Origin: Dermatemys mawii
Taxonomy: Eukaryota; Chordata; Testudines; Dermatemydidae
NCBI GenBank assembly: GCA_007922305.1
Contig: ML677335.1
Span: 21,883,933-21,947,932, forward strand
Direction of reading: 5' to 3'
DNA length: 64,000 bases
In this document: piece by piece, positions 47,225 to 58,934 of the stretch
Layout of the letters: each line of letters starts with the position of its first letter
How positions within the stretch are numbered: the first letter of the stretch is position 1
Notes under the pieces: generated by a model
Database searches by the model: none
What the model was told of the DNA's origin: nothing
Seen by the model: only the letters and a program-made list of their open reading frames with translations
Made by a program: the position numbers and the translations under genes

Positions 47225-50200
47225 GTGAGTAGACTTGAAATCTGTAGTGTCTTTTTATGTGTAACCTCTTTGAGTTTCTGTTTAAAGTTGTATGTAAGTA
47301 CAGATGAAATAAAATATTGTCTTTTGTTTGAGCTAGAACATAGCATTTTTTTAAATTTTATGGCGGAATAAGGAGGAATGAATAAAGACTTGTTTTAATG
47401 CTTATAGAACCAAAATAACTTCTCCCTGCTGGTGGGGGAGGAAATTGTAACGTAAAAATAAAACTTAATAGTATTATCCATATGGTATGAAACCCTCCAT
47501 GTGAGGGAGTACTATATTTCAGAGGGCAACCTGCTATATGTTGATCATATTATAACATTGTTTGGCCTGCTTGTATGGATGGAACCACACAGTAACTTAG
47601 CCATTTTACAGCTCTGAAGTCCTGTTCTTCCCTGCTGCAAATCCCCTGATATCAATGAAATTATAGCAGGGAGGAGTTTGGCCTAGAGCTGTAACACAAG
47701 TAGGTAACATGGTTAAAAGACTGCTTGAACCTTTAACACAGAGAGGGCCAAGCTGTGTTATCTAAGACAAACACCTAACATAGATTTGCTTAGGTGGATA
47801 GTCGTTAATCTAAAGTAATTTGGTTTAATATTACTTTATACCATTTTGAGCACTCTATACAACCTTAGCTGACGGCTGCGTAAAAATGGAACAATATACA
47901 AGCTTCCTGTTAACTCAATTTACTCTAAAACAATCACTAATTTAACAAAATTGTCACCTCATCGACAACAAAATTCCTTGAAAATCTAAGCATTTTTGAG
48001 TAAAAGGAGGTAACTTTTGATCCTTTTATTGCTGAATGATATACCTGGCATGTAATGTTTAAATGTGACCAAACATATCCAGAAAGTCTTGCCATTTGAA
48101 TCTATAATTAAACAAAACAAACAAAACCTGCACAATTTGGGATGAAATGAATCTAAATTACTTTCATGTTTTGCATTCAGTTGAAATCATTTTAATTTTT
48201 CATGAGGAGTTGGATGGACAAAAAGCAAAGCAAGTAATCAAATAAATGGTCTTTGTTCCTTATTGCATACATACATGTGTTTGTTTACCCAAGCTGCAGA
48301 GCATTATTCTACTTTAAAATAGACAGTAAGTAGTTTTCTTTTGTCAGTCTTTGTTTTAACCAAAATTTCTCAGAAAGAAAGGCTGAGTTCCACACAGTTT
48401 TGGATAATAGTTCCTCTGTTCCCAAGTACTGTACATTCTATTCCCATCACATTGGGTAAAAGTCTCAAAGCAGAAGCAGTTTGCTGAACTCAGCTTTTTG
48501 TTCTGCTGAGCTTTGTTGCTGGGATTTCCAGTTTGCAGGAAATTTTGTTATTTTGAAATTTAGGTTTGTTTAGATTTGAACAAATACAAACTGTTGAAAA
48601 TTTTCCATGAACTAGAAATTTTGGGAAAAAAAATTCATTTTGAAAACACAGATATTTTCTATGATATTTCTGAACAAAATCTGCTGCCTGGAAAGCTGTG
48701 TGTGAAATTGACATTATTAGTCATAGTAGTAGATGTGGTGAAACTGACAAGAATCTGAATTTCACTCAGCAGCTGCCAGGGCTCTCATGGTCTATGACTC
48801 CAGGGCAGCCATGCTCTGCAGACGGCCATAAGGCACCAGATGGCTGGGGACACTAGACCATTCAGACTACTGAGCCAGCTTGTCCCAGGATTTCAGGCTC
48901 CCTGCTCCATGGGAAAAAGCTAGGAAGCACTGGTATAGTGCAACTGCCTTGGAGCTACAGATCCTCTGAAGATCGGGTTCACCAATCTTACGGAAGTCTG
49001 CATGGTGAGGCTACCCTGAGCCATGGACCTGGAAGACAGGTCTCTCCAGCTGTCCAGCAGAATGCCCAAGGGATGGGGACACTAGTATTTCCAGACTTGG
49101 ATTTGCCAAATGTTTGTTAAACCTGAGATGTTTCATAGGAACATAAGAAATCGGCATTTCCCAACATATGTACGTCAGGAAATTTCAGATGAGCTCTACT
49201 TGAGGTGTGGCTTCTGCTCTTACACAACATATACACCCAATCTTGCCATATAGCTGCAAATGTGACAACTGTGTGGTGAATGTGTGACAACTGGAGGTCT
49301 TAGTGCAGGCCGAAATGTTCTGAGTTATGCTGGCCCTTAGCATCTGTTCCCTGCACTGATCATTCTCCATTCTGACTTTGTGTTACAGCCTGAAATTGTG
49401 TATATAAACATGTTTGTATAGATGCTAAACCTAGATATAAATATGCAAAATACATTGGATGGTAGAAAAAGTCTTAACATGATTCGTTAGAGTTTTAAAA
49501 TGGAGAGTGTAGGGGACTACTGTTAGTACTGTGCAGAACAACAGATCACATAAATTTTATGGTATTACACTGAAGGGGCTGATATAGCATGCTGCTTCTG
49601 GATCATTTATTTTAAAGGAGGAAGTAATTGCTCATGTTGTTTGTCAGACTTCTGTGACTAAGGAGCACTTGTAACAGACTTTGGTTATGAGGATTGTGGT
49701 AATGGCAGGAGGTCATGTTTGGGGTGAGGTTAAAGCAAGGAGATATTGGAGCTCCCTCAGTCATGCAGAGGAGCCTGGATTAGGAGTGAAGTCACTCCTA
49801 GATCTTGTTTCTTAGGAGCAGTTTTTCTCATATTATCTGCATCTGATTTCAGTTAAGAGAGCACTGTTGTCTCATTCATTCAAATGTTGATTCAGGCATC
49901 ATAAAACAAACTACACTCATTCATGTTTTAGTTATGTTGGTATCAATTCAGGAATAAAATTAGTTGTCGCATTTTTTCTCATCTGTTGTTTCCATTCACT
50001 TATCTCCCTCATGGGCTTCCCAAGAAACATCACAGCACTTTTTATAATTGGACACAATCCTCTCCTTAGATACAGTTCTAACTTTGTGAGCTGTGACTTT
50101 GTGTGCTGGTATTGTTTTGTGCATTGGTGGAGATGGGGAATTCGAGTGGAAGGCTGAGAGGTGTATTGTCCCCTTGAGCATCTTGCATGGTGTCCGTTAA

Positions 50201-50626
50201 CATTAGTGAGAATAACATTATATAGACATGCTGAGGAGAGACTTTTTCCATCTGAAATGTATTCTTTCCTTTCAGATGAAAGGAGAAAATGAGCAGTCAG
50301 ATTTAAGTCAGTAGTGGTACCAAAGTACTGATACTCTATAAACTAGAGGTTGGCTAAACAAAAATAGGAAATAGAACTATTGTTAGTTATAAACAAAGAT
50401 TTATGCCTATGCTCTATGTAAATACTAATTTAGAGCAAATGCCAATAAGAATAGACCCAGCTGTGTAGTCAGATGCATTTTAATTACATAGTGTAAAACA
50501 AAGGTTAAGGATTCAGTGTAAATTTTCTGCATGTATGTTCCAGATAAATGTCATTGCACTGGGAAATCATCTGTATCCAAAGTTTTTTCACAAATATTCT
50601 TGTAAAATTAGAAGACAATCCTGTAA

Positions 50627-50890
50627 GGTTTATCTACACTGCAGCTGGCAGGTGTGATTCCCAGTGCAGAAAGACCACTGTTAGCTCAGCTTGAGGTAGC
50701 GTGCTAAAAATTGCAGTGTGGATACTGCAGCATGGGTGGCAGCCAACCAAGTTCAGACCCTGGGAGTTGGGCAGGCTTGAACTTAGATGGGTAACCTGAG
50801 TCTTTGCAAGTGCTGCAGTGCAGTGAGCTAGCGTGAATCGATCTACTTGTGCTGGGAATCACACCTCATGACAGCAGTGTAGACATACCC
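50627..50890. mobile_element. MITE, third family with long inverted ends
   Basis: Left end GGTTTATCTACACTGCAGC followed by GGTGTGATTCCCAG. Right end is the inverse, CTGGGAATCACACCTC followed by GCAGTGTAGACATACCC. Arms of roughly 45 bp match with few differences, apart from small insertions. No gene inside. The target duplication is unclear. Confidence 0.7.
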
Positions 50891-51837
50891 TGATTGGCCA
50901 CTTGGAATGACTGGAACTGATCAAATCCAAAAGTATTTGATAGTGACTGTGTATTTTGTTGTAGCTCTGTGAGGTTTAAGTGTCTTCCTGTGCATAGGGC
51001 TGAATGCTCTAGTGAGTGCAGTATACTTCTACCCAACTAGGGATAATTTTTCAGAAGATTGAAGGGCGAGGGAGAGAGACAAGCAGAACTCTTCATTAAT
51101 AGGAGCAAAATGCATTTAATTTGAATTTACACATTGCTCTCTGGAGACCAGCAGCCCTAGAGGCATTTGTTCAGCAAAATCTTTTGGTCCATCCGCCTAG
51201 CCAACCACAACTGCCTAATTTTCTTTCACCTACAGCAGGGCTAAGTGTTCAGGGAGCTAGCCTACTGAGTATTTGTACAGGGAGGGAAGAAGCTGTCTTG
51301 GAGATGTGTGTGTGTGTGTGTGTTTCCTAACTCCACCACCCCTCTTTAGCCAAAAGAAGTAAAGCTTATCTTCGCTGCTAACCATTCACTTTTGCTCTAA
51401 GACCTCACCTCATAATTTAGTTCAAATTACAATATAAATATAGCTTAATCTGTAATTTAATAAAAGCACTAAGAATTAACATATTTAACCATAACTGATC
51501 AGTCACCTGGCTTTTACTTTGTATTGTGTTTCTCTCTCTTGTGTTGTCTGTGTAAAGCAAATGCTTATTGGGGAGGAAACTTTTCCTACCTGTAAAAAGA
51601 GTGTCTGTGGTTGTATGGAGATAGAACCTGAAAGGCACCAAGACATGCACTTTGTTAGCAGACCATTCCTAGAAACATGATATTGCTTTGAAAAATTATT
51701 TCCATTTTTTCTAATATGTTCTGTTTGAGAGATTTTTTAATTTAAACTCAAATTAATCTTCATGCCACATTGCCAGCTCTCAAAGAAAAAAGTGTATGAT
51801 TCTGTTTAACTCTGTGATAGTGTGCCTGTATTGTAGA

Positions 51838-51935
51838 AGATCGGTCTACCTTATAACAAGGGCAAATTTTGCTCTTCCATCTCTGAGCAAAAAGGACCAT
51901 TAACACAGCAAGATCAATGGAATCGTAGTGTGATA
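51838..51935. repeat. Diverged direct repeat, copy 1
   Basis: About 100 bp with GGACCATTAACACAGCAAGA and GTAGTGTGATAGGAC. A second copy lies at about 53293-53392. The family is not recognised. Confidence 0.65.
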
Positions 51936-52130
51936 GGACAGATTTGAAGAGTGAGCACAAAAGGGACAGTGTCAGCAGACGTTCTTTCCAAAGATGTAGG
52001 GATTTGATATTTCACATTAATTGTTTTTATCTTAAAATATTATTAATGAATTTTTGAAGAAGCATTTGAATTTCAGTTACTTTTAGATTTTGTGCTGCAA
52101 TCAATTGTTTTCACTGATAAGGCTAATTTG

Positions 52131-52221
52131 TGAGGAGTCTGGTGGTAACTTAAAGTCTAACAGATTTGTTTGGGCATAAGCTTTCTTGGGTTAAAACCCA
52201 CTTCTTCAGATGCATGGAGAC
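52131..52221 (-). mobile_element. Short Penelope terminal-repeat insertion with 12-bp TSD
   Basis: 91 bp between AAGGCTAATTTG (52119-52130) and AAGGCTAAATTG (52222-52233). On the minus strand it reads ATCTGAAGAAGTGGG, then AACCCAAGAAAGCTTATGCC, then AAACAAATCTGTTAGAC. It holds a single orientation of the terminal repeat, including the hammerhead-like core CTGAAGA and GAAA. Confidence 0.72.
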
Positions 52222-53208
52222 AAGGCTAAATTGCAACACTTCTGAGAAACTGTTAGTCTTTTTAGGGGAAATAATTAAACAGAATATTGCTTTAGAATGG
52301 GATACATCTGAGTAGCAGTTTCTACCTCCTGTGGGGAAAATTACCCTGTTTAGTTGAGTATAAACAAAAGCTTGCAAGCTGTCAATGATGATATACCCTT
52401 AAATTATCATTGACCCAAGGAGGCAATAAGTAATTACACAGGCTTTTATAGACTCTAATTTTACTTTGGAATTAAGTAGTTCCTATCCAGATTCATATTT
52501 CCATGTTCTTTATTCTCCAGATACAGTTGTATATTGATCAATGCTATAGAAGTGAGACACCCTCTAATTAGTTACTCTCATGTGATAGGAAAGTTGCTTT
52601 TGGTATTAAACATTGTAATTACTTGTAGTTATTCTAAGCACCCTTTTCAAGTACTGTATTGGGATGCTTTACAGGGAAATAATAATAAAATAAATTAGAT
52701 GGTGAAATACCTGAAGTCTAACATTAGCTTTAGAAATATTGAGCAAATTGGGTAGGGTAGGGTTTTGGGGTATGACTGCTATTGACACACATTTTCCCAC
52801 CTACCCCATATTTTGCCCTTCTCATTTCTGTCGTATCCTTGTAATGTTTGCATTTTTGAAACATTTTTATTTTTGTATTGGGTTTTATAACGTGTAGTGC
52901 TTGAATGAGGGCTTCAGAGGGTGGGAAGTGGGGGAATAAAATAAGGAATTGCACAGCATCTGAAAGATGTCAGCACCACAGAGAAACTGTCCCTTTAAGA
53001 TCACGTCTCAGGACCCAGATTAAATAGGACTAATGTTATGAAGCGGTAGAATGAATAACTTTAAATAAAACATGTAGTGTTTTCAAAAGAGCCTAATGAC
53101 TTAGGAGCCTAAGAACCATTTAAAGTCACTTTTGAAAATGAGATTCCTAAATCGTCTAAGCACTTCTGATTACAGTGATCTGATTCTATATAAATGAATG
53201 AGTAGTGG

Positions 53209-53290
53209 CAACATGGTGTAGTGGATAGTTCATTGGTTTGGGATCATGAGACCTGAGTTGTATTCCTGGCTCTGCCACTGGCCCGCTGGG
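53209..53290 (+). repeat. MIR-like tRNA-derived SINE remnant
   Basis: AACATGGTGTAGTGGATAG, then ATCATGAGACCTGAGTTG and TTCCTGGCTCTGCCACTG. These are the A-box-to-B-box region and following block of MIR-type SINEs. Diverged, not a tRNA gene. Confidence 0.65.
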
Positions 53291-53292
53291 CG

Positions 53293-53392
53293 TGTGTCTG
53301 CCTTGTGAAAGCAGCAAATCTTGCTCAGCCATCTGTGGGAAAGGAGGACCATTAGCACAGCAGGATCAGTGGACTCCTATTGTGATGGGTCA
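53293..53392. repeat. Diverged direct repeat, copy 2
   Basis: Shares GGACCATTAGCACAGCAGGA, then TATTGTGATGGGTCAG with copy 1 at 51838-51935. It directly follows the MIR-like remnant. Confidence 0.65.
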
Positions 53393-53822
53393 GATAAGGT
53401 TAGAAAATTGACTTAAGACATCAGAAAGTCTCTAATAGTGGTACTGGCAGATATTTCTGTCCTGAACTGTGCTTTTCTGTGTTTACTGTAATTAACCTCA
53501 TACGCCCTCTTACTTCCTTTCTCCCCCTCCAGCCTCCAAAACCAAACCCCTAACTCCTTTTATTCTACAATTAAGATTACTATTATGTTTGCGCACATTG
53601 CATATAGACATGTAAGAAGAGAAAGCCCTCTCCCTGAAATGCTTATGGGCCAAGTGTCAAAGACTAATGCTTTTATACACACAAATAACTACAACATGCT
53701 TCTAGCTGGAGGAGCTGGTTATGTTTTGTTCAATAATCTTAGAGATCATTATCAATGCAGAGCCCTGAAATAAGCCATACTTTGATGCCCTCTGAGCTGA
53801 ATCTGTTAGTCACGTAGTTATA

Positions 53823-54097
53823 GGGCTTGTCTTCACTAGCGCGGGGAGAGATCGATCTTATGGCGATCGATTTATTGCGTCTCGTCAAGACGTGATAAAT
53901 CGATCGCCAGTGGCGCCCTCGTCGACTCTGTAACTCCAGCTCGCCAAAAGGCGCAAGCTGGAGTCGACAGGGGAGTGCACCGCCGCCGTGAGGACGGCAG
54001 GTAAGTTGGCTGTAGATACGCCGATTTCAGCTACGTTATTAACGTAGCTGAAATTGCATGTCTACAGTCGATCCCCCGCCGTAGTGAGGACCAGCCC
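53823..54097. mobile_element. MITE, same family, TSD ATA
   Basis: 275 bp flanked by ATA at 53820-53822 and 54098-54100. Ends are GGGCTTGTCTTCACTAGC and its near-complement GTAGTGAGGACCAGCCC. Internal palindromes include GCGATCGATTTATTGCGTC with its partner and CTACGTTATTAACGTAG. Low divergence between its arms suggests a relatively young insertion. It sits about 630 bp before the microexon. Confidence 0.82.
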
Positions 54098-54699
54098 ATA
54101 AGGTCTCCAGTTTATGTGGCCTTTGTGTATCTTGACCTGTGAATTCTCATGCTTGTACAACGTATTTGCAAGATGTATCCTTTCATTGAAATATATGAAT
54201 TTTTAGATTCTGGTATTATTTTAATTGGTTTTTGTTTTTAAAAAAATCTTTAAGGCTAGGAAAATGCTTGGTTGCTTATATTAAATTGTATATGCATGGC
54301 ACACAAACATCCCTGTGGAAACCCTTATTATGAAAATGACCCATAAATGGATGCAAAGTAAAGCGTGTGCTCCCTCTTTCCTCTGCTACCCTATCCACCA
54401 ACAGTCTGTGGCATAATTACTTTCTGCCAAAACTAGAAGTATTTGCTATTACTTCTTTGTATTACTAACTTTGTTGTTTGTTTTTCACTAGATTTGTTTG
54501 GCAGATATTCCTGAATGTTACAGATTGCTATTTGTGCTCCTTACTTCCTGTTCCTAGGTGTTGAGCGATTATTTGTTCCTGACGTCATTAATTGATTTTG
54601 TTGTGTTGCAGTGTTGCATAATATGTAATATTTGTGGGTTTTTTATTTTAATTTTGGTTTTGGTTTTTGGTGTAACCAACATTCCTTGATTTTCTTCCC

Positions 54700-54778
54700 T
54701 CTTTCTAACCCTCTCCCCCCTCATCAGGATTTCTGGCAGGTACTGACTTGTCAGCATGTGCTTTAAACAGTTTGTGCT
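54700..54778 (+). promoter_or_regulatory. MICU1: Splicing-control neighbourhood of the MICU1 microexon
   Basis: The acceptor side has a C/T-rich tract with CTAAC about 19 nt before the AG. On the donor side, GCATG, the core RBFOX site, lies at 54754-54758, 15 nt after the exon. TGCT, the MBNL-type YGCY core, occurs at 54759-54762 and 54775-54778. A second GCATG is at 54883-54887, and TGCATG is at 54293-54298. RBFOX sites downstream of an exon commonly favour inclusion in muscle and brain. Use of these particular sites is inferred only. Confidence 0.5.
54728..54739 (+). CDS. MICU1: Probable alternative 12-nt muscle-type microexon of MICU1 (MICU1.1)
   Basis: Twelve bases, GATTTCTGGCAG, encode Asp-Phe-Trp-Gln. 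They are flanked by AG (54726-54727) and GT (54740-54741). Mammalian MICU1 has a skeletal-muscle splice form, MICU1.1, in which a microexon adds Glu-Phe-Trp-Gln between the exon ending in FDGK and the exon starting KISQ. The location (after 47224, same phase 0), the length and three of four residues agree. Upstream is a candidate branch point CTAAC (A at about 54708) and a long pyrimidine tract. The donor GTACTG is weak, as expected for a regulated exon. In mammals the variant increases calcium sensitivity of uptake in muscle; that it does the same here is inference. Short exons can arise by chance, but the combined match is unlikely to be accidental. Confidence 0.83.
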
Positions 54779-56159
54779 TCAAAACCCATAATATGCACCT
54801 TTTTTTGTAAAAAGGGACAGTGTATACTTCTGCCTTCCCCTTCTCCCTTAAAGTAATTTTTAATTTGTCTCCTTTTTACTTAGCATGTAAATTATAGATA
54901 TTTTTTTATCTCAAAATATTAAAATTTAAATGTCAATGAGAATACAGTCCCTTGGGTAACTTTTTAATAAGTGTCGTTATTCATGGAAACCGATCACCTG
55001 AAAGAACCAGAAGATATTAGTGCTTATTCTCTTACTTTTGTGGTACCTCCTCTTGCAGGCTAGGATTTACTTAATTGTTTGTTAGAATTCAGTGGGATAG
55101 TACATTGATGGAAAATGAAATTTCCTTTTCAAGCCATGGAATAATTTTCATTCCGTGATAATGGACAGACATTTCTCAAACCAAAAGTAAATTGCAAAAT
55201 GTTTTTAAGTGAAATTGCAGGCATTTGAATGTGCACGGATCTTGAGAAGACTGTTTTATACACTTACATGAATTTTTAACTTTATGTAGCTACAACATTA
55301 GCTAGAAATAACTCATAAATAAGAGCACACTTTATAAAATTACTTATGGGAAAATGAAATGACAGACAACAGAGAGCTGTTCTACCTATCATGCATGAAG
55401 GGAGGCCCATACCCAGAATAGGAATGAGGAGGTAGAACAAGAGAGCGATGATGCTTGGCATTCAGGTGGCAGCCAGCTACAGATTTCAAGGAGGGCCCTT
55501 CTGAGATGAATTGGGAAGAACACTCCATTGAAAAGTGTTCTGTTGCTGAGTTACTATTTGTGCCTTATTAAAATGCATTCCTTGTGCCCTATGTCATTCT
55601 GATCTCAGTGGTGTGGTACAGAAGGAGTTAAAGCAGCCTAACAACAAAAAATGTCTCTGATTAAATGCAATTATCTGTGTTAAGGTTCTAACATTTGTGT
55701 TTCCTAGTGTTTGTGTGGAGAGTTCTTGTTCATAGGAGCCCCAGAAAACAAAGAAGTCTGAAAGTGGGCTACATAAATTGCTGTGTGTAGAGACAATGTG
55801 GTGACTTGCTTGAATAAATTAAGATTCTGCTTTATGAAACAGGCACAACTGATTATAATTACTTATCAGGAGGAGGAATATCTAACTGTTCTTTTACTCA
55901 TGCTATCTAAACCAGCTGAGTTATCAATCCCCTGAATCAGATGTTAAGGAGAGATTTTGTCAGCCCCTTAACAGTGCTATTGAGCTTTGTACTGGTATAA
56001 CTTATTAAGCTGGATACTTCTTACCCTAAAATGAGTTTAGCTCTTCATTCATAGGTGGAGCTGATAGTGCCTCCTGTAGTTAAGGTTGCTTCACATTTTC
56101 CATTATTTTCAGAGGCTTATAACTTTGCCGAACTAACCATTCTGGTGAGCTGCCTCAGG

Positions 56160-56186
56160 CTCCTCCTCCTCCTCCTTTTTTTTTTA
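56160..56186. repeat. CTC/poly-T microsatellite
   Basis: TCCTCCTCCTCCTCC followed by a run of about ten T. Confidence 0.9.
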
Positions 56187-56559
56187 AGTCTCTGCTAAAA
56201 CCATTGAGTTGTTTCTGATAAAAAGATAGGGGGAAATATATTGTTTAAAAAATAAAAAAACTTCTTCCGGCTGTTTCATTAACAAGCTCTTACACCTCCA
56301 TGTTTTGGAGCAAGGGCCTGAAATCTGGCAGGTGTGTTGCCTTGGATAGGCCTTTTGACATCTCTGAAAATTTGCTAAAACTTGGCCAAGTAAAAAGCAC
56401 TGAAATTCTCTGTTTGCACATGCTAAGTAGATTTGCTAACGTTTAGCTACTAAACTCTCCAAAGATGCCATCTGCACTGAGCATACTCCATCCCAGAGCT
56501 GCATCGGTTGAACAGGACTCCAGGTTGCACCTTCAGGTTGCTGAGGTCTGCTGTGGTGC

Positions 56560-56950
56560 AGGCACAGGATCTGATAATAGGGAGAGACTCACCTGTGTTC
56601 TCCTTGCCTGGCCCAAAGCTGCATTGAGGAGGAGGAGGAGGAAGAAGCGGCTCAATTTGAATATAGAAGACAGAGGAGAAGAGGAAGAACTGGAGTGAGT
56701 GGCAGGAGGCAGAGGGGAGAGGACTGAGCAGAGCAGGAGCCAGTGTGTGTGTGGAGGTGTTTGTGCAGATGTACGGTTTTATTAAGTGCAGAAGGGAAGT
56801 GATCTGGATTGTGGGGGGGCGGGGTGGTTTTGCTAGAAACCGGGGCGGAGGGTTGCATGCTGGGAGCCAGGTGCCGATTTTGGGTATGGATACAAGCAAG
56901 AGTGCAATAGATAGGAGGAGGGGCACAGACCCCCCCCCTCCCCAGACATA
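56560..56950 (+). other. G/A-rich segment with GC boxes; possible minor promoter, unproven
   Basis: A purine-rich GAGGAGGAGG block (about 56625-56710) is followed by two GC boxes, GGGCGGGG (56818-56825) and GGGGCGG (56842-56848). A GTGAGT donor-like site sits at 56694. Open frames here (56465-56698 on plus, 56450-56968 on minus) match no family I know. It could be an alternative first exon or just a repeat. Confidence 0.2.
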
Positions 56951-56965
56951 AACGCTACTACAAAT

Positions 56966-57130
56966 CATAGAATCATAGAATATTAGGGTTGGAAGGGACC
57001 TCAGGAGGTCATCCAGTCGACTCCCCTGCTCAAAGCAGGACCATCACCAACTAAATCATCCCAGCCAGGGCTTAAAAACCTTTAAGGAAGGAGATTCCAC
57101 CACCTCCCTAGGTAACCCATTCCAGATCCT
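56966..57130 (-). mobile_element. CR1 LINE 3' fragment, minus strand
   Basis: Starts with ATCATAGAATCATAGAATAT, then GGTTGGAAGGGACCTCAGGA, GCTCAAAGCAGGACCATC and CCACCTCCCTAGGTAACCC. This is the classical CR1 3' end, in reverse orientation. Confidence 0.9.
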
Positions 57131-58414
57131 GGTTTTTCAGGTAGGAATGGAAGGGGGCAGAGTTCTGAGCATGTAATAATACACAAACCAGATCCAGGCT
57201 GCCTGCTCCCTGGAACCGAATTCGTCACTGGGGAATCGCCAACACAACCAGAGTTTGGGGCAGAAGCTGCAACGAGTTTGCCTAGCCTTGTCTGTGACTG
57301 TCTTGGGCTCAAGCTCCCCCAGGGTTGTTTCCTGCAGGGGACTGCAGAGAGACATACTTTGGTTCCTTCCACAGATAGGCAGCTCCATGGAGCAGGCATT
57401 GGGCATATGATTGTGCTCTAGGCCCTACTTAAGGCTGCCCTGTCCTAGCATGTGGAGCTGCTGAGCTTCCTCTGCAGTTGTGAGGATGGCAGATTCTGCA
57501 ATGCTGGAGCAATACAGTCAATCCTCTCTCTAGTGCAGGAATGTCTGGGAAAAGTGGGATGAGCCCTGGACTGATGGGAGCTCAAGGAGATGATGGCTCC
57601 TAAAAGGTGAAGCTCCTGTACTTCTGTGCAATGGGTGGAGCTTCATCCATGCCCCTGCAGGGTGGGTGCCCACTGTGTACCACTGAGCTTCCTCCATACC
57701 AGGTGCAGAGGGGTCCTGGCCACTGCCCCAGAAACACTGACCACACGATCTCTCTGAGAATTTCAGGAACATATGACAATCCCAGGGAGACTTTCTCATG
57801 CTCTGCCTCCCAGTTACATGCTGGGCCCCAAGGAGACCTCCCGCTCAAATCACCACCCCCGGATCACCTCCTTAGGAAAATTCTGGTTCAGCCCCTGGAC
57901 AAGAGGCATGGGAACAAGGAGTAGGACAGAGATTGGATAAGAGGAAATGGGGACAGAGACAAGCTTGGGCGCAGAGCCTGCAATTGAATCCAAGAGTCTT
58001 GAATTGCTACATTCCTCTTCTGTCAGCAAATAGCTGTGAAATCCACTGGTAAAGGAAATTACATTTAAAAAACTGTTAAAAGAATGTTAAGATGGCAAAT
58101 TCAAGAATGCAAAAGCTAGCAAGTACCAGAATTAAGGTTTCATATGCAATTCAGCCCCCTTGTGTATATGCATTATGGTAGTCTTTAATGATAGGATCAC
58201 ACAATGGTTTTTCTCCCTGTCACATTCTGTGAATTTATAGTTTTTCAATATTTCTATTTATCTTCATTCATTGTGTGGGGCCAGGCCTTATTTACTGCTC
58301 GCTTCCTGCTCTCAGTACAGAATTATTTTCTTCTTCTTTGGCTTTCCTATAGTGGTCATCGCTGTAGCAAGTAAATGCATCACTACACATTGCATTGCAA
58401 ATGTTAATAAATTT

Positions 58415-58850
58415 ATCTTCACAAAACCCCCTATGAGGTAAAGTGCTGGTATTATCATCCCCGTTTTACATCTGGGGAATCTAAGGCATGAACACATTAA
58501 GGTCAATATTGTCAAATGTGTTAATTTTAGATGCTAATTTGAGATATCTACACCCTGTTTTTTCAGAGCACTTTGCATTTTATAATATGTATATTCAAAG
58601 CACAGTTGCAGTCGGTGGCAGTTGCAGCAGTGAGTACTCAGCATGTCTGCAGATGTGACCTCAGGTGTCTCACACTAGGAATCCAGAATACTAGGAACAT
58701 CCAAGCGACCACCACCTCTGAAAAGTGTGGTTGAAGTGACTTGTCCAGCATCACAAAGTTGCTCTGTGGCAAAGGCGTGGATAGAATCCAATTCTCCAGG
58801 GCAGCCTTCAGTTTCCTTAACCATGAAATTATCCTTTCTGTTCTTGCAGT
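58415..58850. repeat. MIR/L2-like remnant in two pieces
   Basis: Piece one (58415-58500): CCTATGAGGTAAAGTGCTGG, ATTATCATCCCCGTTTTACA, GGGGAATCTAAGGCATGA. Piece two (58736-58850): GTGACTTGTCCAGCATCACA, GATAGAATCCAATTCTCC, TTTCCTTAACCATGA. Together they are a typical ancient amniote SINE/LINE tail, split by about 235 bp of other sequence. Confidence 0.6.
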
Positions 58851-58934
58851 TCCCTCTCATTCAGTACTCATCTCCCAACTAAAAATAAGTAGGAAACAAA
58901 GACAACAGCTTCAGTCAGTACCCAACTATGATTA

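Larger units (their letters stand above)
47225..54727 (+). other. MICU1: MICU1 intron 5 (up to the microexon)
   Basis: A 7.5-kb intron part from GTGAGT to the microexon acceptor. It holds MITE copies at 50627-50890 and 53823-54097, a Penelope-derived insertion at 52131-52221, a MIR-like remnant and a pair of direct repeats. Nothing is recognised in 47225-50620 or 50900-51830, apart from a short GT run near 51306-51324. Confidence 0.88.

Noticed and set aside
53209..53290. Possible tRNA gene
   Set aside because: Only A/B-box-like fragments of a MIR-type SINE are present. There is no cloverleaf with proper acceptor and anticodon stems.
56450..56968. Minus-strand open frame of 172 codons
   Set aside because: Proline- and histidine-rich translation of the antisense of a purine-rich block, running into a CR1 fragment. 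No domain was recognised.
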